A stretch of 64,000 nt of DNA from JANXUF01 sp043747685 (GTDB taxonomy: Bacteria > Actinomycetota > Acidimicrobiia > Acidimicrobiales > Ilumatobacteraceae), in assembly GCA_043747685.1 (NCBI GenBank), contig JAYTOR010000089.1, positions 9,016-73,015 on the forward strand, written 5' to 3'. Under the pieces are notes generated by a model. It had not been told where the DNA came from. It did no database searches and saw nothing but the letters and a program-made list of their open reading frames with translations. The stretch's first letter is position 1, and each line of letters opens with the position of its first letter. A program made the position numbers and the translations under genes. This document shows, piece after piece, positions 51,359 to 60,459 of this stretch.

Positions 51359-51993
51359 TCCAGTACGGGCAACGGCACGCCGCTGACGTTGGCAGCTTCG
51401 CGACGTGTGCAACCGCCCCAACAGACGATCACGATCACCGCCCGATGCAACGGATCGAACCTCGACAACGCCGCCTCTACCCGAACCACATCGTCCGGGA
51501 CGGTTGCAGCAGGTCTGGTCGTGCCGTTGATCGAGACGTCGTCGATCGTGGATCCCTCGGCATTCGCTCGGCGCAGAACTCGCTCTCTGTCGGCTTCGGC
51601 AGATTGTCGAGACCGGAGGACCTCGATCGCCGACTGGCGGCTCAACGTGAGCAGGTGCGCTCGCAGTGAACACTCGGCAAGGTCGCCACCGAGACGATGC
51701 TGACAGAACCTCACGAACGTCCGGTGTGTGACTTCGTCGGCAACCTCCGATTCCCATGTGTAAAGAGCGGTGTCGAAGACGGCCTGTCCGTGAGCGGCAT
51801 ACACGGTCGTCAACTCGTCAACGGTGAGAACGGGTGGCGGACTCACGACGCCCCGCGATCGCGTCGACAGCAGTGGAACGGAACATTCGATTCGAGCACC
51901 CGCACGGCCCAATCTCCCCGGAACAGTGACCGCAACCGGGTCCAGGGTCTGTTGAGTAGATCGCTCGAACGCGCGCAGTAGCACAATCACCAC
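51262..51993 (-). CDS. ECF-type RNA polymerase sigma factor
   Basis: 243-residue frame. Region 2-like ESEVADEVTHRTFVRFCQHR and LLTLSRQSAIEVLRSR, region 4-like FDPLHRAVIVIVCWGGCTRR and VSGVPLPVLDYRLGAALRAL. Residues 1-50 have no sigma similarity, so the real start may be a GTG near VSPPPVLTVDEL. No anti-sigma gene is adjacent. The 3' end overlaps the convergent PPOX-family gene. Confidence 0.72.
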   Translation of the reverse strand: MVIVLLRAFERSTQQTLDPVAVTVPGRLGRAGARIECSVPLLSTRSRGVVSPPPVLTVDELTTVYAAHGQAVFDTALYTWESEVADEVTHRTFVRFCQHRLGGDLAECSLRAHLLTLSRQSAIEVLRSRQSAEADRERVLRRANAEGSTIDDVSINGTTRPAATVPDDVVRVEAALSRFDPLHRAVIVIVCWGGCTRREAANVSGVPLPVLDYRLGAALRALRPLLVADGTAGEVFGSFPVGE

Positions 51994-52233
51994 AAAGTTT
52001 TAATGTCGCCTGGCATCCGGTCCTGACGTCCACGGTGTCGTTCGCCCCAGTTCTTCCGTCAAGTCGACCGATCAGGGGTAGTGTGAGCCGGTGCTGAGGT
52101 TCATCCAGCGAGCTTCGTTCGCGTTGTCCATTGCAGGGATCGTCGCTGGTGTGCTGCGGGTTCGTGGCACTGGGGGCATCCCGCCTCGTGAAGGCGGATG
52201 GCGAGAACTTCCGCTGAGCCGATCTGGCGACTG

Positions 52234-53220
52234 ATGTCCTCGGTGAAACGCTTCGACATCGGCGTGGTCGGGCTCGGTGCGCTCGGCTCGAGGGTGACAC
52301 GACAGCTCGGTCTTCGCGATGCATCGATCGGCGTCTTCGACGAGCGTCGGGACACACTCGACCGAGTGAGTTCGGTGAGTGGACCGAATGTCTCGACAGC
52401 GACGTCCGACGAGGTCCTGTCGTCCGGCGTCGTCGTGATCGCCACGCCTGCCGCCCACCATTCGATGCTGGCGCTGGTCGCCGAACGCGGCGGGATTGCT
52501 GTGTCGACGTCCGACGACGTCAGCGACGTCGAACGGATGCTCGACCTCGATGTGCCGTCCATCATCGGTGCGGCATTCGCGCCGGGCCTGTCGGGTCTCT
52601 TGGCACGTTTGCTCAGTACCCACCTGGATCAGTGCGATGAGATACACGTCTCGATGCACGGTACCGGTGGGCCGGCGTGTGCCCATCAACATCATCGTGC
52701 GCTCGGGGGCTCAGCAGCGGGCTGGCACGACGGCGAATGGATCAGCAGGCCGGGCGGCAGTGGACGTGAACTCTGCTGGTTTCCGGACCCTGTTGGTCCT
52801 CGCGACTGCTACCGCGCCGAGATGGCGGACCCATGCTTGATACATCGTGTCTTCCCAGGTGTCGATCGCATCAGTGGTCGTTTGAGTGCGACCCGGCGCG
52901 ACCGTTTCACTGCCCGGCTGCCGATGCTCAGTCCTCCCCACAGCGAGGGCGGAGTCGGCGGCCTCCGTGTCGAGGTACGCGGTCGCCTCGATGGCCAGCG
53001 TCAAACATTCATCGCCGGTGTCGCCGAACGTGTCGCCGTCGGTGCGGCTGCCACGGTCTCTGCGTTTGTGAGTGCCTTCCTCGACGGTCTGATCACGGTC
53101 GACGGAGCGGTCACCACAGCAGACGAGGCGTTGCCGACGGCGCTGCTGGTCGAGCGGATCAGGAGCTACGGATTGCGCCTCAACGACTACGTCGGCAGTG
53201 AGACCGTTTCCGCTTGGTAG
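52234..53220 (+). CDS. Rossmann-fold NAD(P)-binding protein
   Basis: 328 residues with an N-terminal dinucleotide fold (FDIGVVGLGALGSRVTRQLG, then VVVIATPAAHHSML) and IGAAFAPGLSGLLARLLS in the second half. The overall layout resembles saccharopine-dehydrogenase or homoserine-dehydrogenase-like proteins, but no substrate motif is recognised. The ATG at 52234 is preferred, just before the Rossmann strand. Fifty bases separate it from the hydrolase gene downstream. Confidence 0.65.
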   Translation: MSSVKRFDIGVVGLGALGSRVTRQLGLRDASIGVFDERRDTLDRVSSVSGPNVSTATSDEVLSSGVVVIATPAAHHSMLALVAERGGIAVSTSDDVSDVERMLDLDVPSIIGAAFAPGLSGLLARLLSTHLDQCDEIHVSMHGTGGPACAHQHHRALGGSAAGWHDGEWISRPGGSGRELCWFPDPVGPRDCYRAEMADPCLIHRVFPGVDRISGRLSATRRDRFTARLPMLSPPHSEGGVGGLRVEVRGRLDGQRQTFIAGVAERVAVGAAATVSAFVSAFLDGLITVDGAVTTADEALPTALLVERIRSYGLRLNDYVGSETVSAW

Positions 53221-53269
53221 ACGCAGCCGCCCGTAGGATTCGGGAGATGTCCACTCGGATCATGTCGCG

Positions 53270-54133
53270 ATGAACGTTCCATGGCTTCCTGAGGGACGCA
53301 CAGCGATCCTTCCCGGCCGCGGCGAGGTCTTCTTCCGTCTGTCCCGCCACGCCGATTCGTCAAGACCGACGGTGCTGCTGCTGCACGGTTGGACCGCTTC
53401 GGCCGATACGCAGTTCTTCGCCGCATATGAGGCGATCGCTGCTCGCTACAGCATCGTAGCGATCGACCATCGTGGCCACGGACGTGGCATGCGCGACACG
53501 TTCACGCTCGAGGACTGCGCTGACGACGCTGCCGCACTGCTTGGACAGCTCGGCATCGAGCAGGTGATTGCCGTCGGTTATTCGATGGGCGGTCCGATCG
53601 CCATGCTGCTCACCCACCGGCATCCGCAACTCGTTGCCGCGCTACTGGTGCAGGCAACGGCGATGGAGTGGAGCGCAACCCGGCTCGAACGGTTCCAATG
53701 GCGGTTCGTCGGCGTCTTCGGTGTGTGGATGCGCTCCCGTTGGCAGCGGCACACCTTGCGCCTCGTGCTTCGCAGACTGCAGCACGAACAGCCGAAGCTC
53801 GAGACGTACCTCGTGTGGCTGGAGGGTGAAATCGTCCGCACCGATGCGCTCGGTCTGCTGCAAGCGGGTCGTGCGTTGGCTCGATACGACGCCAGGCCGT
53901 TCGCATCCGGGCTCGGTACGCCCTCGGCATCGCTCATCACGACCGCCGATCGCCTTGTCCGTCCGCGCAAACAACGCCAACTCGCCGAGGCACTCGGTGC
54001 GGTCGTCCGCGAACTGCCGGCAGATCATCTGGCGGCAATAATCAACGGCGAGGAGTACACGGCGCTGACACTCGAACTGCTCGGACTGCTGTCGGCATCG
54101 ATTGCAGACAGCAGCACAGCAGTCGGCTGTTGA
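53270..54133 (+). CDS. Alpha/beta hydrolase
   Basis: 287 residues. Oxyanion region VLLLHGWTASADTQFF, IDHRGHGRGM, nucleophile elbow GYSMGGPIAM, a helical cap, and the catalytic His in LPADHLAAI. The Asp is probably in TTADRLVRPR. Substrate unknown; many actinobacterial lipases and esterases look like this. Confidence 0.87.
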   Translation: MNVPWLPEGRTAILPGRGEVFFRLSRHADSSRPTVLLLHGWTASADTQFFAAYEAIAARYSIVAIDHRGHGRGMRDTFTLEDCADDAAALLGQLGIEQVIAVGYSMGGPIAMLLTHRHPQLVAALLVQATAMEWSATRLERFQWRFVGVFGVWMRSRWQRHTLRLVLRRLQHEQPKLETYLVWLEGEIVRTDALGLLQAGRALARYDARPFASGLGTPSASLITTADRLVRPRKQRQLAEALGAVVRELPADHLAAIINGEEYTALTLELLGLLSASIADSSTAVGC

Positions 54134-54146
54134 TTATCCTCCCCGC

Positions 54147-55073
54147 ATGACCGACAGCAATTCGTCGAACCTGCCACCTGGATTCCAGCCTGCGCATCTG
54201 CCGGACGAATTGCCCCACATCGTGCCCCACGATTCGCCTCGCGGCGACCAGCCAGCCGTGAAGACGTCCCCGAAGCCGTTGCCGACGCCGAACGCCTCGA
54301 CGCCGCCGCCACACGAAACCGCAGCGCACCGCCGATTGCCCGCTGACGCAGCCGCTCACGCAAGCACTCACGCAAGCACTCACGCAAGCGATGGCGCGCC
54401 GACCGATGGCGGGAATCCGATTGACCAGACGGAGACGGGAGTGCCGTCAGGCTTCGATCCGGTACCGACGAATGATCGAGCAGCGACATCGAACCAGCCC
54501 GGCGCAACGTCCGTACGCGCACGCCATGGCCGACGACGGCCGACCACATCGGCGGCCATGTCGCCGTTCGGTCTGGCGATCCCCGCCGGGGGAATACTGG
54601 CCGTCGTCGGTTCGATCCAGACGTGGTCGACGGGCAAGGTCGGTCGAAAGAAGGTCGGCTACAACGGATTCCAGCATGGTCACAACGGTGTGCTGTTTGT
54701 GCTGCTCGGCATTGTGCTGATCGCCGTCGGTCTGCTGATCGTTCGCCTCGGTCGCCAGCTGATCCCGGCGATGATCGCCAGCGTCATCGGTGTCGCGGTC
54801 TCGATCGTCGCCGTCTTCGATCTTGCCGACATCGCCAACCACTCCGACGGTTTCGTCGCCGGCGCGACCGTCGGACCTGGCCTGCCGATCGTGCTGCTCG
54901 GCGGTGTCATCGCCGTCGTCGCCGTCGTCGCCACACTGCTCGAGAAATCGGCTCGCGCTATCCGGCGCGGCGACCGTCGATCGAGTCGTCAATCGACTCG
55001 GTCCCGACCGACGGATGGATCTGCTCGGTCAGCTTGGCGATCGCCCTGGTCAGTTCTTGAAGGTGATCTCTGA
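54147..55073 (+). CDS. Hypothetical membrane protein with disordered N-terminus
   Basis: About 308 residues. The first 145 are Pro/His/Ser/Thr-rich and contain three ASTH units from a 12-bp repeat. Then come four hydrophobic segments (SPFGLAIPAGGILAVVGSIQ, GVLFVLLGIVLIAVGLLIVR, LIPAMIASVIGVAVSIVAVF and LPIVLLGGVIAVVAVVATLL). The 3' end overlaps the DUF1003 gene on the other strand by 116 bases, so the very C-terminus is uncertain. Family unknown. Confidence 0.65.
   Translation: MTDSNSSNLPPGFQPAHLPDELPHIVPHDSPRGDQPAVKTSPKPLPTPNASTPPPHETAAHRRLPADAAAHASTHASTHASDGAPTDGGNPIDQTETGVPSGFDPVPTNDRAATSNQPGATSVRARHGRRRPTTSAAMSPFGLAIPAGGILAVVGSIQTWSTGKVGRKKVGYNGFQHGHNGVLFVLLGIVLIAVGLLIVRLGRQLIPAMIASVIGVAVSIVAVFDLADIANHSDGFVAGATVGPGLPIVLLGGVIAVVAVVATLLEKSARAIRRGDRRSSRQSTRSRPTDGSARSAWRSPWSVLEGDL
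54355..54390 (+). repeat. 12-bp tandem repeat, three copies
   Basis: CTCACGCAAGCA is repeated three times (last base differs), encoding ASTH units in the disordered N-terminus of the membrane protein. Confidence 0.88.
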
Positions 55074-55488
55074 GATCCTCGGTCGTGACGACGTCACCGA
55101 GTGCCAGACGGACACCGGCGAGTTCACGGGCCAGGAACTCGGTATCGGCCTGGGTCCGTTCGGCAACGCGCCGATCATTGTCGGTCTGTGAACTGTCGCG
55201 AATCTCCTGGCGGTTCTGCGCCAACAGGATCAACGGGGCTGCGTAGGCGGCCTGGGTCGAGAACGCCAGGTTCAACAGGATGAATGGATACGGGTCCCAG
55301 CGGAGGAAGACAAAGGCGACGTTGCAGGCGATCCAGAGGATGACGATGAACGTCTGGATGACGATGAATCTGGCCGTACCGAGATAGCGGGCGATCGTTT
55401 CGGCGAACTGCCCGAAGGCCTCAGAATCGTAGGAGACGCCGATCCGACGGCCTTGACGCGGTGACGTGAGGTCTTGGCGACGTGTCAT
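54958..55488 (-). CDS. DUF1003 membrane protein
   Basis: 176 residues. The DUF1003 core has RFIVIQTFIVILWIACNVAF and DPYPFILLNLAFSTQAAYAA with the family FDPYPFxLLN pattern, and LILLAQNRQEIRDS after the second span, followed by a helical C-terminus. Function unknown. In many actinobacteria DUF1003 genes lie beside the MgtE-N/CBS gene, as here (57 bases downstream of it), so a joint role in metal ion handling is an inference. Confidence 0.85.
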   Translation of the reverse strand: MTRRQDLTSPRQGRRIGVSYDSEAFGQFAETIARYLGTARFIVIQTFIVILWIACNVAFVFLRWDPYPFILLNLAFSTQAAYAAPLILLAQNRQEIRDSSQTDNDRRVAERTQADTEFLARELAGVRLALGDVVTTEDLRDHLQELTRAIAKLTEQIHPSVGTESIDDSIDGRRAG

Positions 55489-55545
55489 TCACCCTCACCT
55501 CACCCCTCTCATCGGCCAGTTCACCGGCAACCGAAGCGTCCACTG

Positions 55546-56781
55546 TCAAGTGACGGTGGACGTGTGGCGGCGTCGCTGACGCCATCCGGTAGGAAGTGTA
55601 CGGTCCAGCACGTCGTCAACGGTGATTGCTCCGAGCAAACGGCCAGCCTCGTCACAGACACCGATCGCCAGTAGGTTGTAGGATGCCAGGCGTTCTGCGA
55701 CCTCCCGGTCCGTCATCGTCGGCGCAACAGCTGGTTCGGTTTCGAGGCAGCGACGGAGTTCCATCGACGGCATCTCTCGCAACAACCGTTGAAAGTGCAC
55801 CAGCCCGAGGTAGGTACCGGTCGGCGGCCTGTATGGCGGCTGGCAGATGAACACCTGGGCGGCGATCGAGACGAGCCAGTCGGGGTCACGGATCTGGGCG
55901 AGCGCCTCGGCAACGGTCGCCGTTGGGCCGAGGATGATGATGTCCGGAGTCATCAGTCCGCCGGCGGTGCCCTCCTCGTACGAAAGTAGGTTGCGGATGA
56001 CAGAGGCTTCTTCCGGCTCCATCGCCGCAAGGATCCGCGTTCGCTGTTCGCCAGGCATCTCCGCCAGCAGGTCGGCGAGATCGTCGTACTCCATTTCGTC
56101 GAGCACTCCGAGCAGGCGTTGCAGGTCGAGCCCTTCGATGATGCGTAACTGTTCGGCTTCTGGCAGTTCCTCGAGTAGATCTGCGAGGCGTTCGTCGTCG
56201 AGCATCTCCGCGAGTTGCTTGCGTTTGGCGAGCGGCAGGGCGCGTACGACGTTGGCGACGTCACTCGGATGCATGTCACGCAGGCGCGCAGCCTCCGCTG
56301 CCATCTCTGTGCCAGTGAACAACTGAACGACGCCTGGCTCGTCCCAATCGGCGAGGCGGAACGATGGCCGGCGGCGCAGCGCCGACCGCCGGGTGAGGCG
56401 GACCTTGGCGACCTCCCAGGTGTCGCCGTGGCGAGTTGCGAGTCCGTGTCGAATGGCGACGTCGCTGACGGCTTCGTCGCCGACCTTGTGGTCGATGATG
56501 TCCTTGCCGAGGAGCAGTTCGCCGGGTTTGGCCTTGAACGGGTTGACATCGACATCCCACGAACGGAGGTGGGCACCCTCGGCGTCGAGGTCGACGCGAC
56601 CGGAATTGACGAAGATCCTGCGACGTTGCGAGGTGGCGACGAAGCCGATGACCCTCGGCGCTTCGTTGGTTCCTTTGCTCGGGACGACGACGAGGTCTTC
56701 GATGCGCCCGATCGAGGTGCCGTCGGCATCGAGGAGCGGTAGACGCATCACCCGGAATGCGTAGATCAGCTCGTTCGCCAT
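55546..56781 (-). CDS. MgtE N-domain/CBS protein without a channel domain
   Basis: 411 residues. An N-terminal PRC-barrel-like part (VMRLPLLDADGTSIGRIEDL) is followed by an MgtE intracellular N-domain with helical repeats (MHPSDVANVVRALPLAKRKQ and LADLLEELPEAEQLRIIEGL), and two CBS modules (GTAGGLMTPDIIILGPTATV and the C-terminal LLGAITVDDVLDRTLPTGW). The five-span MgtE channel is missing, so it is soluble. It may sense Mg2+ or nucleotides for the adjacent DUF1003 protein. The frame remains open far upstream, but the ATG at 56781 is where family similarity begins. Confidence 0.85.
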   Translation of the reverse strand: MANELIYAFRVMRLPLLDADGTSIGRIEDLVVVPSKGTNEAPRVIGFVATSQRRRIFVNSGRVDLDAEGAHLRSWDVDVNPFKAKPGELLLGKDIIDHKVGDEAVSDVAIRHGLATRHGDTWEVAKVRLTRRSALRRRPSFRLADWDEPGVVQLFTGTEMAAEAARLRDMHPSDVANVVRALPLAKRKQLAEMLDDERLADLLEELPEAEQLRIIEGLDLQRLLGVLDEMEYDDLADLLAEMPGEQRTRILAAMEPEEASVIRNLLSYEEGTAGGLMTPDIIILGPTATVAEALAQIRDPDWLVSIAAQVFICQPPYRPPTGTYLGLVHFQRLLREMPSMELRRCLETEPAVAPTMTDREVAERLASYNLLAIGVCDEAGRLLGAITVDDVLDRTLPTGWRQRRRHTSTVT

Positions 56782-56808
56782 ACGACCGAGACTAGTGTTC
56801 TCGGCACA

Positions 56809-57015
56809 ATGAGCATCATGGACGTCATCGATCAATTGAGCTACGTCTGCCCACGATGCCAGAACGAGGTGTCGGAACGCTTTTACGGTCCGTGCAACGC
56901 CTGTCGCACGTTGCTCCGTAGCACCTATGCCAGCGAGGGCAGGGTCATCGAATTGTCGGAATATGTGCCGAAGATGAATGTCACCCCCAACGCCGTCGCC
57001 GTCAAGGACGATTGA
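56809..57015 (+). CDS. Small zinc-ribbon protein
   Basis: 68 residues with two cysteine pairs, YVCPRCQNEV and YGPCNACRTLL, spaced as a zinc ribbon. It starts 27 bases from the divergent MgtE-N/CBS gene and ends 12 bases before the convergent monooxygenase gene. Function unknown. Confidence 0.75.
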   Translation: MSIMDVIDQLSYVCPRCQNEVSERFYGPCNACRTLLRSTYASEGRVIELSEYVPKMNVTPNAVAVKDD

Positions 57016-57026
57016 GCGCAAGTTCG

Positions 57027-58310
57027 TTACTGAGGTCGGGCCCTCTCGGCTGCGGTGGAGGGGAGTCCAGCTCCCGGACGAAAGGCCGCTTCCTTCTCGT
57101 TGGCGGTCCGCTCGGCGATCTGGGCGATGGTGATGCCCATCGCTGCCGCAGCACCTTCGTGCGACATGATCTTCTGCATGATCGCCGCACCGGCTCCTGC
57201 CATCAGTTCCTGGCGGTGTTCGCCGACGAATGCCGCAGAGGCGCGCATCGGTCGCAACTGACCCTGGATCTCGGGGATCACATAGCGGGCGACGAGATCC
57301 CATGATCGCAGTGTCGCCTCGGTGTTCGCCCAGTCGTGGGCGAAGCCGAGCACGACGCCGAAGCCGCCGGTTCGCTCCTGGAGGTCGCGTATCGCAGCGA
57401 TCAGGTCGTCCGGTGTTCCGACGACTGCTGCGCCCGCACCGGCAGCGCCGTGACCGGTGATCTGATCGAGCAACTCCCACGGGTCCTCGACACGTTTGGC
57501 ATCGGGCCGCCCGAGCACGTCGGCGTTGTAATCGTTGTTCCACCGCTGCAGGCCGAGGAGCGCTTCGTTGCGCGCCTGCTCGCGGGTCTCGGCGATATGC
57601 CAGGCCATCAGCACGCGCCAGTTGCGCCGATCGACGGTCTGGCCGTGCGTGGCTGCGGCCTCCTCGGCGAATCCCCACTGGGTCGGCAACGACTGGATAC
57701 CGGCGGAGGACGTCGAGGCGATCGAGAGCGCTCCGATGCCGTACTTCCCGGCTATCTGCATGCCGGACGGTGATATCGAAGAGGCGGTGACCATCGGCAT
57801 CTTCTCCTGCAGCGGCAGGATCTGCAGCGCAGCATCGCGCATCGTGAACCAGTCTGACTCGTAGTCGAAGCGATCCTCGCCGGCGAGGAGCCGCATGATC
57901 ACGCCCTGGGCCTCGTCTTGGCGGTCGCGTTGCACGAGTGGATCGATACACAGCGTCCGGGCATCGGACGGCAGTGCACCGGGGCCAGAGCCGAACATCG
58001 CCCTGCCGCGGCTCATGTGGTCGAGTTGGACGATCCGCTGAGCGACGTTGAACGGATGATGGTAGGGGAGTGACACCACACCCGTGCCGAGGCGGATCGT
58101 GTGCGTCCGCTGGGCGGCACCGGCGAGGAACATCTCCGGGGAGGCAATCATCTCCCAGCCGGTCGAGTGGTGTTCGCCGCACCAGAACTCGTCGAACCCG
58201 AGGCGGTCGAGGTGTGCCGCCAACGCCAGATCACGCTCGAACAACAGCGTCGGGCTCTCACCGACCGGGTGATGGGGTGCGAGGAAGGTACCGAATTGCA
58301 CTCGTGTCAT
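57027..58310 (-). CDS. LLM-class flavin-dependent monooxygenase (limonene monooxygenase-like)
   Basis: About 427 residues of luciferase-like fold. Opening FGTFLAPHHPVGESPTLLFE, then FDEFWCGEHHSTGWEMIASP, LGTGVVSLPYHHPFNVAQRI and MFGSGPGALPSD, the pattern of LimB-type FMNH2-dependent monooxygenases. Start taken at MTRVQFG (58310). The gene is divergent from the sulfonate/nitrate-type transporter genes. A role in desulfonation, as for SsuD, is possible from context but not shown. Confidence 0.85.
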   Translation of the reverse strand: MTRVQFGTFLAPHHPVGESPTLLFERDLALAAHLDRLGFDEFWCGEHHSTGWEMIASPEMFLAGAAQRTHTIRLGTGVVSLPYHHPFNVAQRIVQLDHMSRGRAMFGSGPGALPSDARTLCIDPLVQRDRQDEAQGVIMRLLAGEDRFDYESDWFTMRDAALQILPLQEKMPMVTASSISPSGMQIAGKYGIGALSIASTSSAGIQSLPTQWGFAEEAAATHGQTVDRRNWRVLMAWHIAETREQARNEALLGLQRWNNDYNADVLGRPDAKRVEDPWELLDQITGHGAAGAGAAVVGTPDDLIAAIRDLQERTGGFGVVLGFAHDWANTEATLRSWDLVARYVIPEIQGQLRPMRASAAFVGEHRQELMAGAGAAIMQKIMSHEGAAAAMGITIAQIAERTANEKEAAFRPGAGLPSTAAERARPQ

Positions 58311-58384
58311 CGGTGCAACGTAGGCGCTGACCTGCATCGGTGACGACCCCGAAATCTCGGATGGTCACGCGGAAGGTGCGTCAT

Positions 58385-58414
58385 TTGACAATAGTTGATT
58401 AACTAGATCATGAT
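58385..58414 (+). promoter_or_regulatory. Candidate sigma-70-type promoter upstream of the ABC operon
   Basis: TTGACA (58385-58390) and CATGAT (58409-58414) are separated by 18 bases in an A/T-rich island that stands out from the surrounding GC-rich DNA. AAGGGG at 58431-58436 then precedes the TTG start at 58442. Confidence 0.5.
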
Positions 58415-58441
58415 TATCGCAGAAATCAACAAGGGGCTCCA

Positions 58442-59638
58442 TTGAGACGTCTGCTCAGCTTCAAGAAACTCGTGCTCGGCCTGTTCGTTGCCGGATCCGT
58501 CGGCATGTCGTCATGCGGCAGTTCGTCGACGGTCGCCGGTTCGTCGACGACTGTGATTGCTTCGACAACGATCGCTGGGACGACAGCGGCTGGTTCGACA
58601 ACAGCGGCTGGTTCGACGACAGTGGCGGCAGCGGGTTCGACTTCCGCTGGGACTGCAGCCGGCAGTGCTTCGACTGCCGCAACCTCCGGAGCCAAGGTCA
58701 CGTTGCGGCTCGGCTATTTTCCGAACATCACCCATGCCACCGCGCTGGTCGGTGTCGGCAAAGGGATCTTCGCCGACAAGCTCGGCCCGAACGTCATGCT
58801 CAAGACGTCGACGTTCAACGCTGGACCGGCAGCCATCGAGGCATTGTTCGCCGACGCCATCGATGCCAGCTACCTCGGACCGAACCCGGCAATCAACGCC
58901 TGGTCGAAGTCCAAAGGCAGAGCACTGGAAATCATTTCAGGGGCGACCTCCGGTGGAGCGCTGTTGATCGTCAAGCCGGCGATCAATTCGGCAGCTGATC
59001 TCAAGGGCAAGAAGATCGCCTCCCCGCAGCTCGGCGGGACGCAGGACATCGCCCTGCGCTCATGGCTGAAGACCAACGGCCTATCGTCGGACACGACCGG
59101 AGGCGGAGACGTCTCGATCGTCCCGCAGGACAACTCGTTGACGCTCGATGCCTTCAAGAGTGGGGCGATCGACGGAGCATGGGTGCCGGAACCGTGGGCG
59201 ACACGGCTGATCCAGGAAGGTGGCGGGAAGGTCCTCGTCGATGAGAAGACGTTGTGGCCTGGCGGCAAGTTCGTCACCACACACCTCATCGTCGCCACCA
59301 AATTCCTCGACGCCCACCCGGACGTCGTCAAGGGATTGCTCGAAGGCCAGGTCGCAGCAAACGACTTCGTCAACAAGAATCCCGAAGAAGCGCAGCAGAT
59401 CGCCAACGCCCAAATCAAGGCGATCACCGGCAAAGCGTTGAGTGATGCCGTCATCAAAGCCGCATGGCAGAACCTGACGTTCACGAACGATCCGATCGCC
59501 AGTTCCCTGCAGGCCAATGCCGACTCCGCGATCTCCGCCGGCCTGCTGGCCAAGGTCGACCTCACCGGCATCTACGACCTCGGTCCGTTGAACGATGTGC
59601 TCAAGGCCGCCGGCGAACCGGCCGTCGCAGGTCCGTGA
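58442..59638 (+). CDS. ABC transporter substrate-binding lipoprotein (SsuA/TauA/NMT1 type)
   Basis: 398 residues. Signal peptide with lipobox VGMSSC, then a Ser/Thr/Ala linker, then the binding domain: LRLGYFPNITHATALVGVGK, DASYLGPNPAINAWSKSKG, LGGTQDIALRSWLKTNGL and GAWVPEPWATRLIQEGGGK. This is the aliphatic sulfonate/taurine/nitrate family; substrate is not settled. The TTG start follows AAGGGG. ATPase and permease genes follow directly, forming a complete importer. Confidence 0.9.
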   Translation: MRRLLSFKKLVLGLFVAGSVGMSSCGSSSTVAGSSTTVIASTTIAGTTAAGSTTAAGSTTVAAAGSTSAGTAAGSASTAATSGAKVTLRLGYFPNITHATALVGVGKGIFADKLGPNVMLKTSTFNAGPAAIEALFADAIDASYLGPNPAINAWSKSKGRALEIISGATSGGALLIVKPAINSAADLKGKKIASPQLGGTQDIALRSWLKTNGLSSDTTGGGDVSIVPQDNSLTLDAFKSGAIDGAWVPEPWATRLIQEGGGKVLVDEKTLWPGGKFVTTHLIVATKFLDAHPDVVKGLLEGQVAANDFVNKNPEEAQQIANAQIKAITGKALSDAVIKAAWQNLTFTNDPIASSLQANADSAISAGLLAKVDLTGIYDLGPLNDVLKAAGEPAVAGP

Positions 59639-59640
59639 CG

Positions 59641-60459
59641 ATGACCGCCACCGTTTCAGCCGCCCCCAGGACCACGACAGCTGACCGTGTCGAGGATTCA
59701 GCGGTCGATGTCGCCGTCGAGCTGCGCGGGCTCAGCAAGGTCTATCGCAGTGGGCGCAACCAGATCCAGGCGTTGGATCGCATCGACCTCGTCTTCCCGC
59801 GGCATTCGTTCACCTGCGTCGTCGGAGCATCCGGATGCGGGAAGTCGACGATGCTCAGCATCATCGCCGGGTTGGATCAGCCAACGACCGGGGAGTTGGC
59901 GGTCAACGGCAATGTCGGGCTGATGTTCCAGGAGTCGGCACTTTTCCCGTGGCTGACGGCCGAGCAGAACATCGAACTGCCGATGAAACTGCGACGGGTT
60001 CTCAAGGCGGAGCGCACGGTCAGAGTTCAGCAGCTGCTGCAACTCGTGCGGCTCGAAGGATTCGGGAGCAAGCGGCCGCACGAACTGTCTGGCGGTATGC
60101 GCCAGCGCGTCGCTCTTGCCAGGGCGCTTGCGCAGGACGCCGATGTGCTGTTGATGGATGAACCGTTTGGTGCACTCGACGCGATGACCCGGGACATCCT
60201 GCATCACGAACTCGAACGCATCTGGCAGCAGACCGGCGCGACGATCATCTTCGTGACGCACAACGTCCGTGAAGCCGTCAGACTCGGTGATCGCATCGTG
60301 CTGCTGTCGAGTCGTCCAGGTCGTGTTGTCGACAGCTTCGATGTGCACTTCGCCAGACCACGACGGATCGAATCCCCCGAAGTCGGTTCACTCTCCATTG
60401 CCGTGACGTCGCGGTTGCGCCGGGAGGTCGCCCGCCATGGCGCTGACGTTCCGACCTGA
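59641..60459 (+). CDS. ABC importer ATPase (SsuB/TauB/NrtD type)
   Basis: 272 residues. Walker A GASGCGKSTML, Q-loop LMFQESALFPWL, signature LSGGMRQRVALARAL, Walker B VLLMDEPFGALDAMTRD and switch His in IFVTHNVREAV. The MxxES...FPWLT pattern is typical of sulfonate/nitrate importers. It starts two bases after the binding-protein stop and overlaps the permease gene by 23 bases. Confidence 0.92.
   Translation: MTATVSAAPRTTTADRVEDSAVDVAVELRGLSKVYRSGRNQIQALDRIDLVFPRHSFTCVVGASGCGKSTMLSIIAGLDQPTTGELAVNGNVGLMFQESALFPWLTAEQNIELPMKLRRVLKAERTVRVQQLLQLVRLEGFGSKRPHELSGGMRQRVALARALAQDADVLLMDEPFGALDAMTRDILHHELERIWQQTGATIIFVTHNVREAVRLGDRIVLLSSRPGRVVDSFDVHFARPRRIESPEVGSLSIAVTSRLRREVARHGADVPT

Noticed and set aside
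56782..58182. The upstream extension of the MgtE-N/CBS frame (878 residues in total)
   Set aside because: The extension overlaps the zinc-ribbon and monooxygenase genes, is Arg/Pro-rich and has no similarity; the real start is the ATG at 56781.
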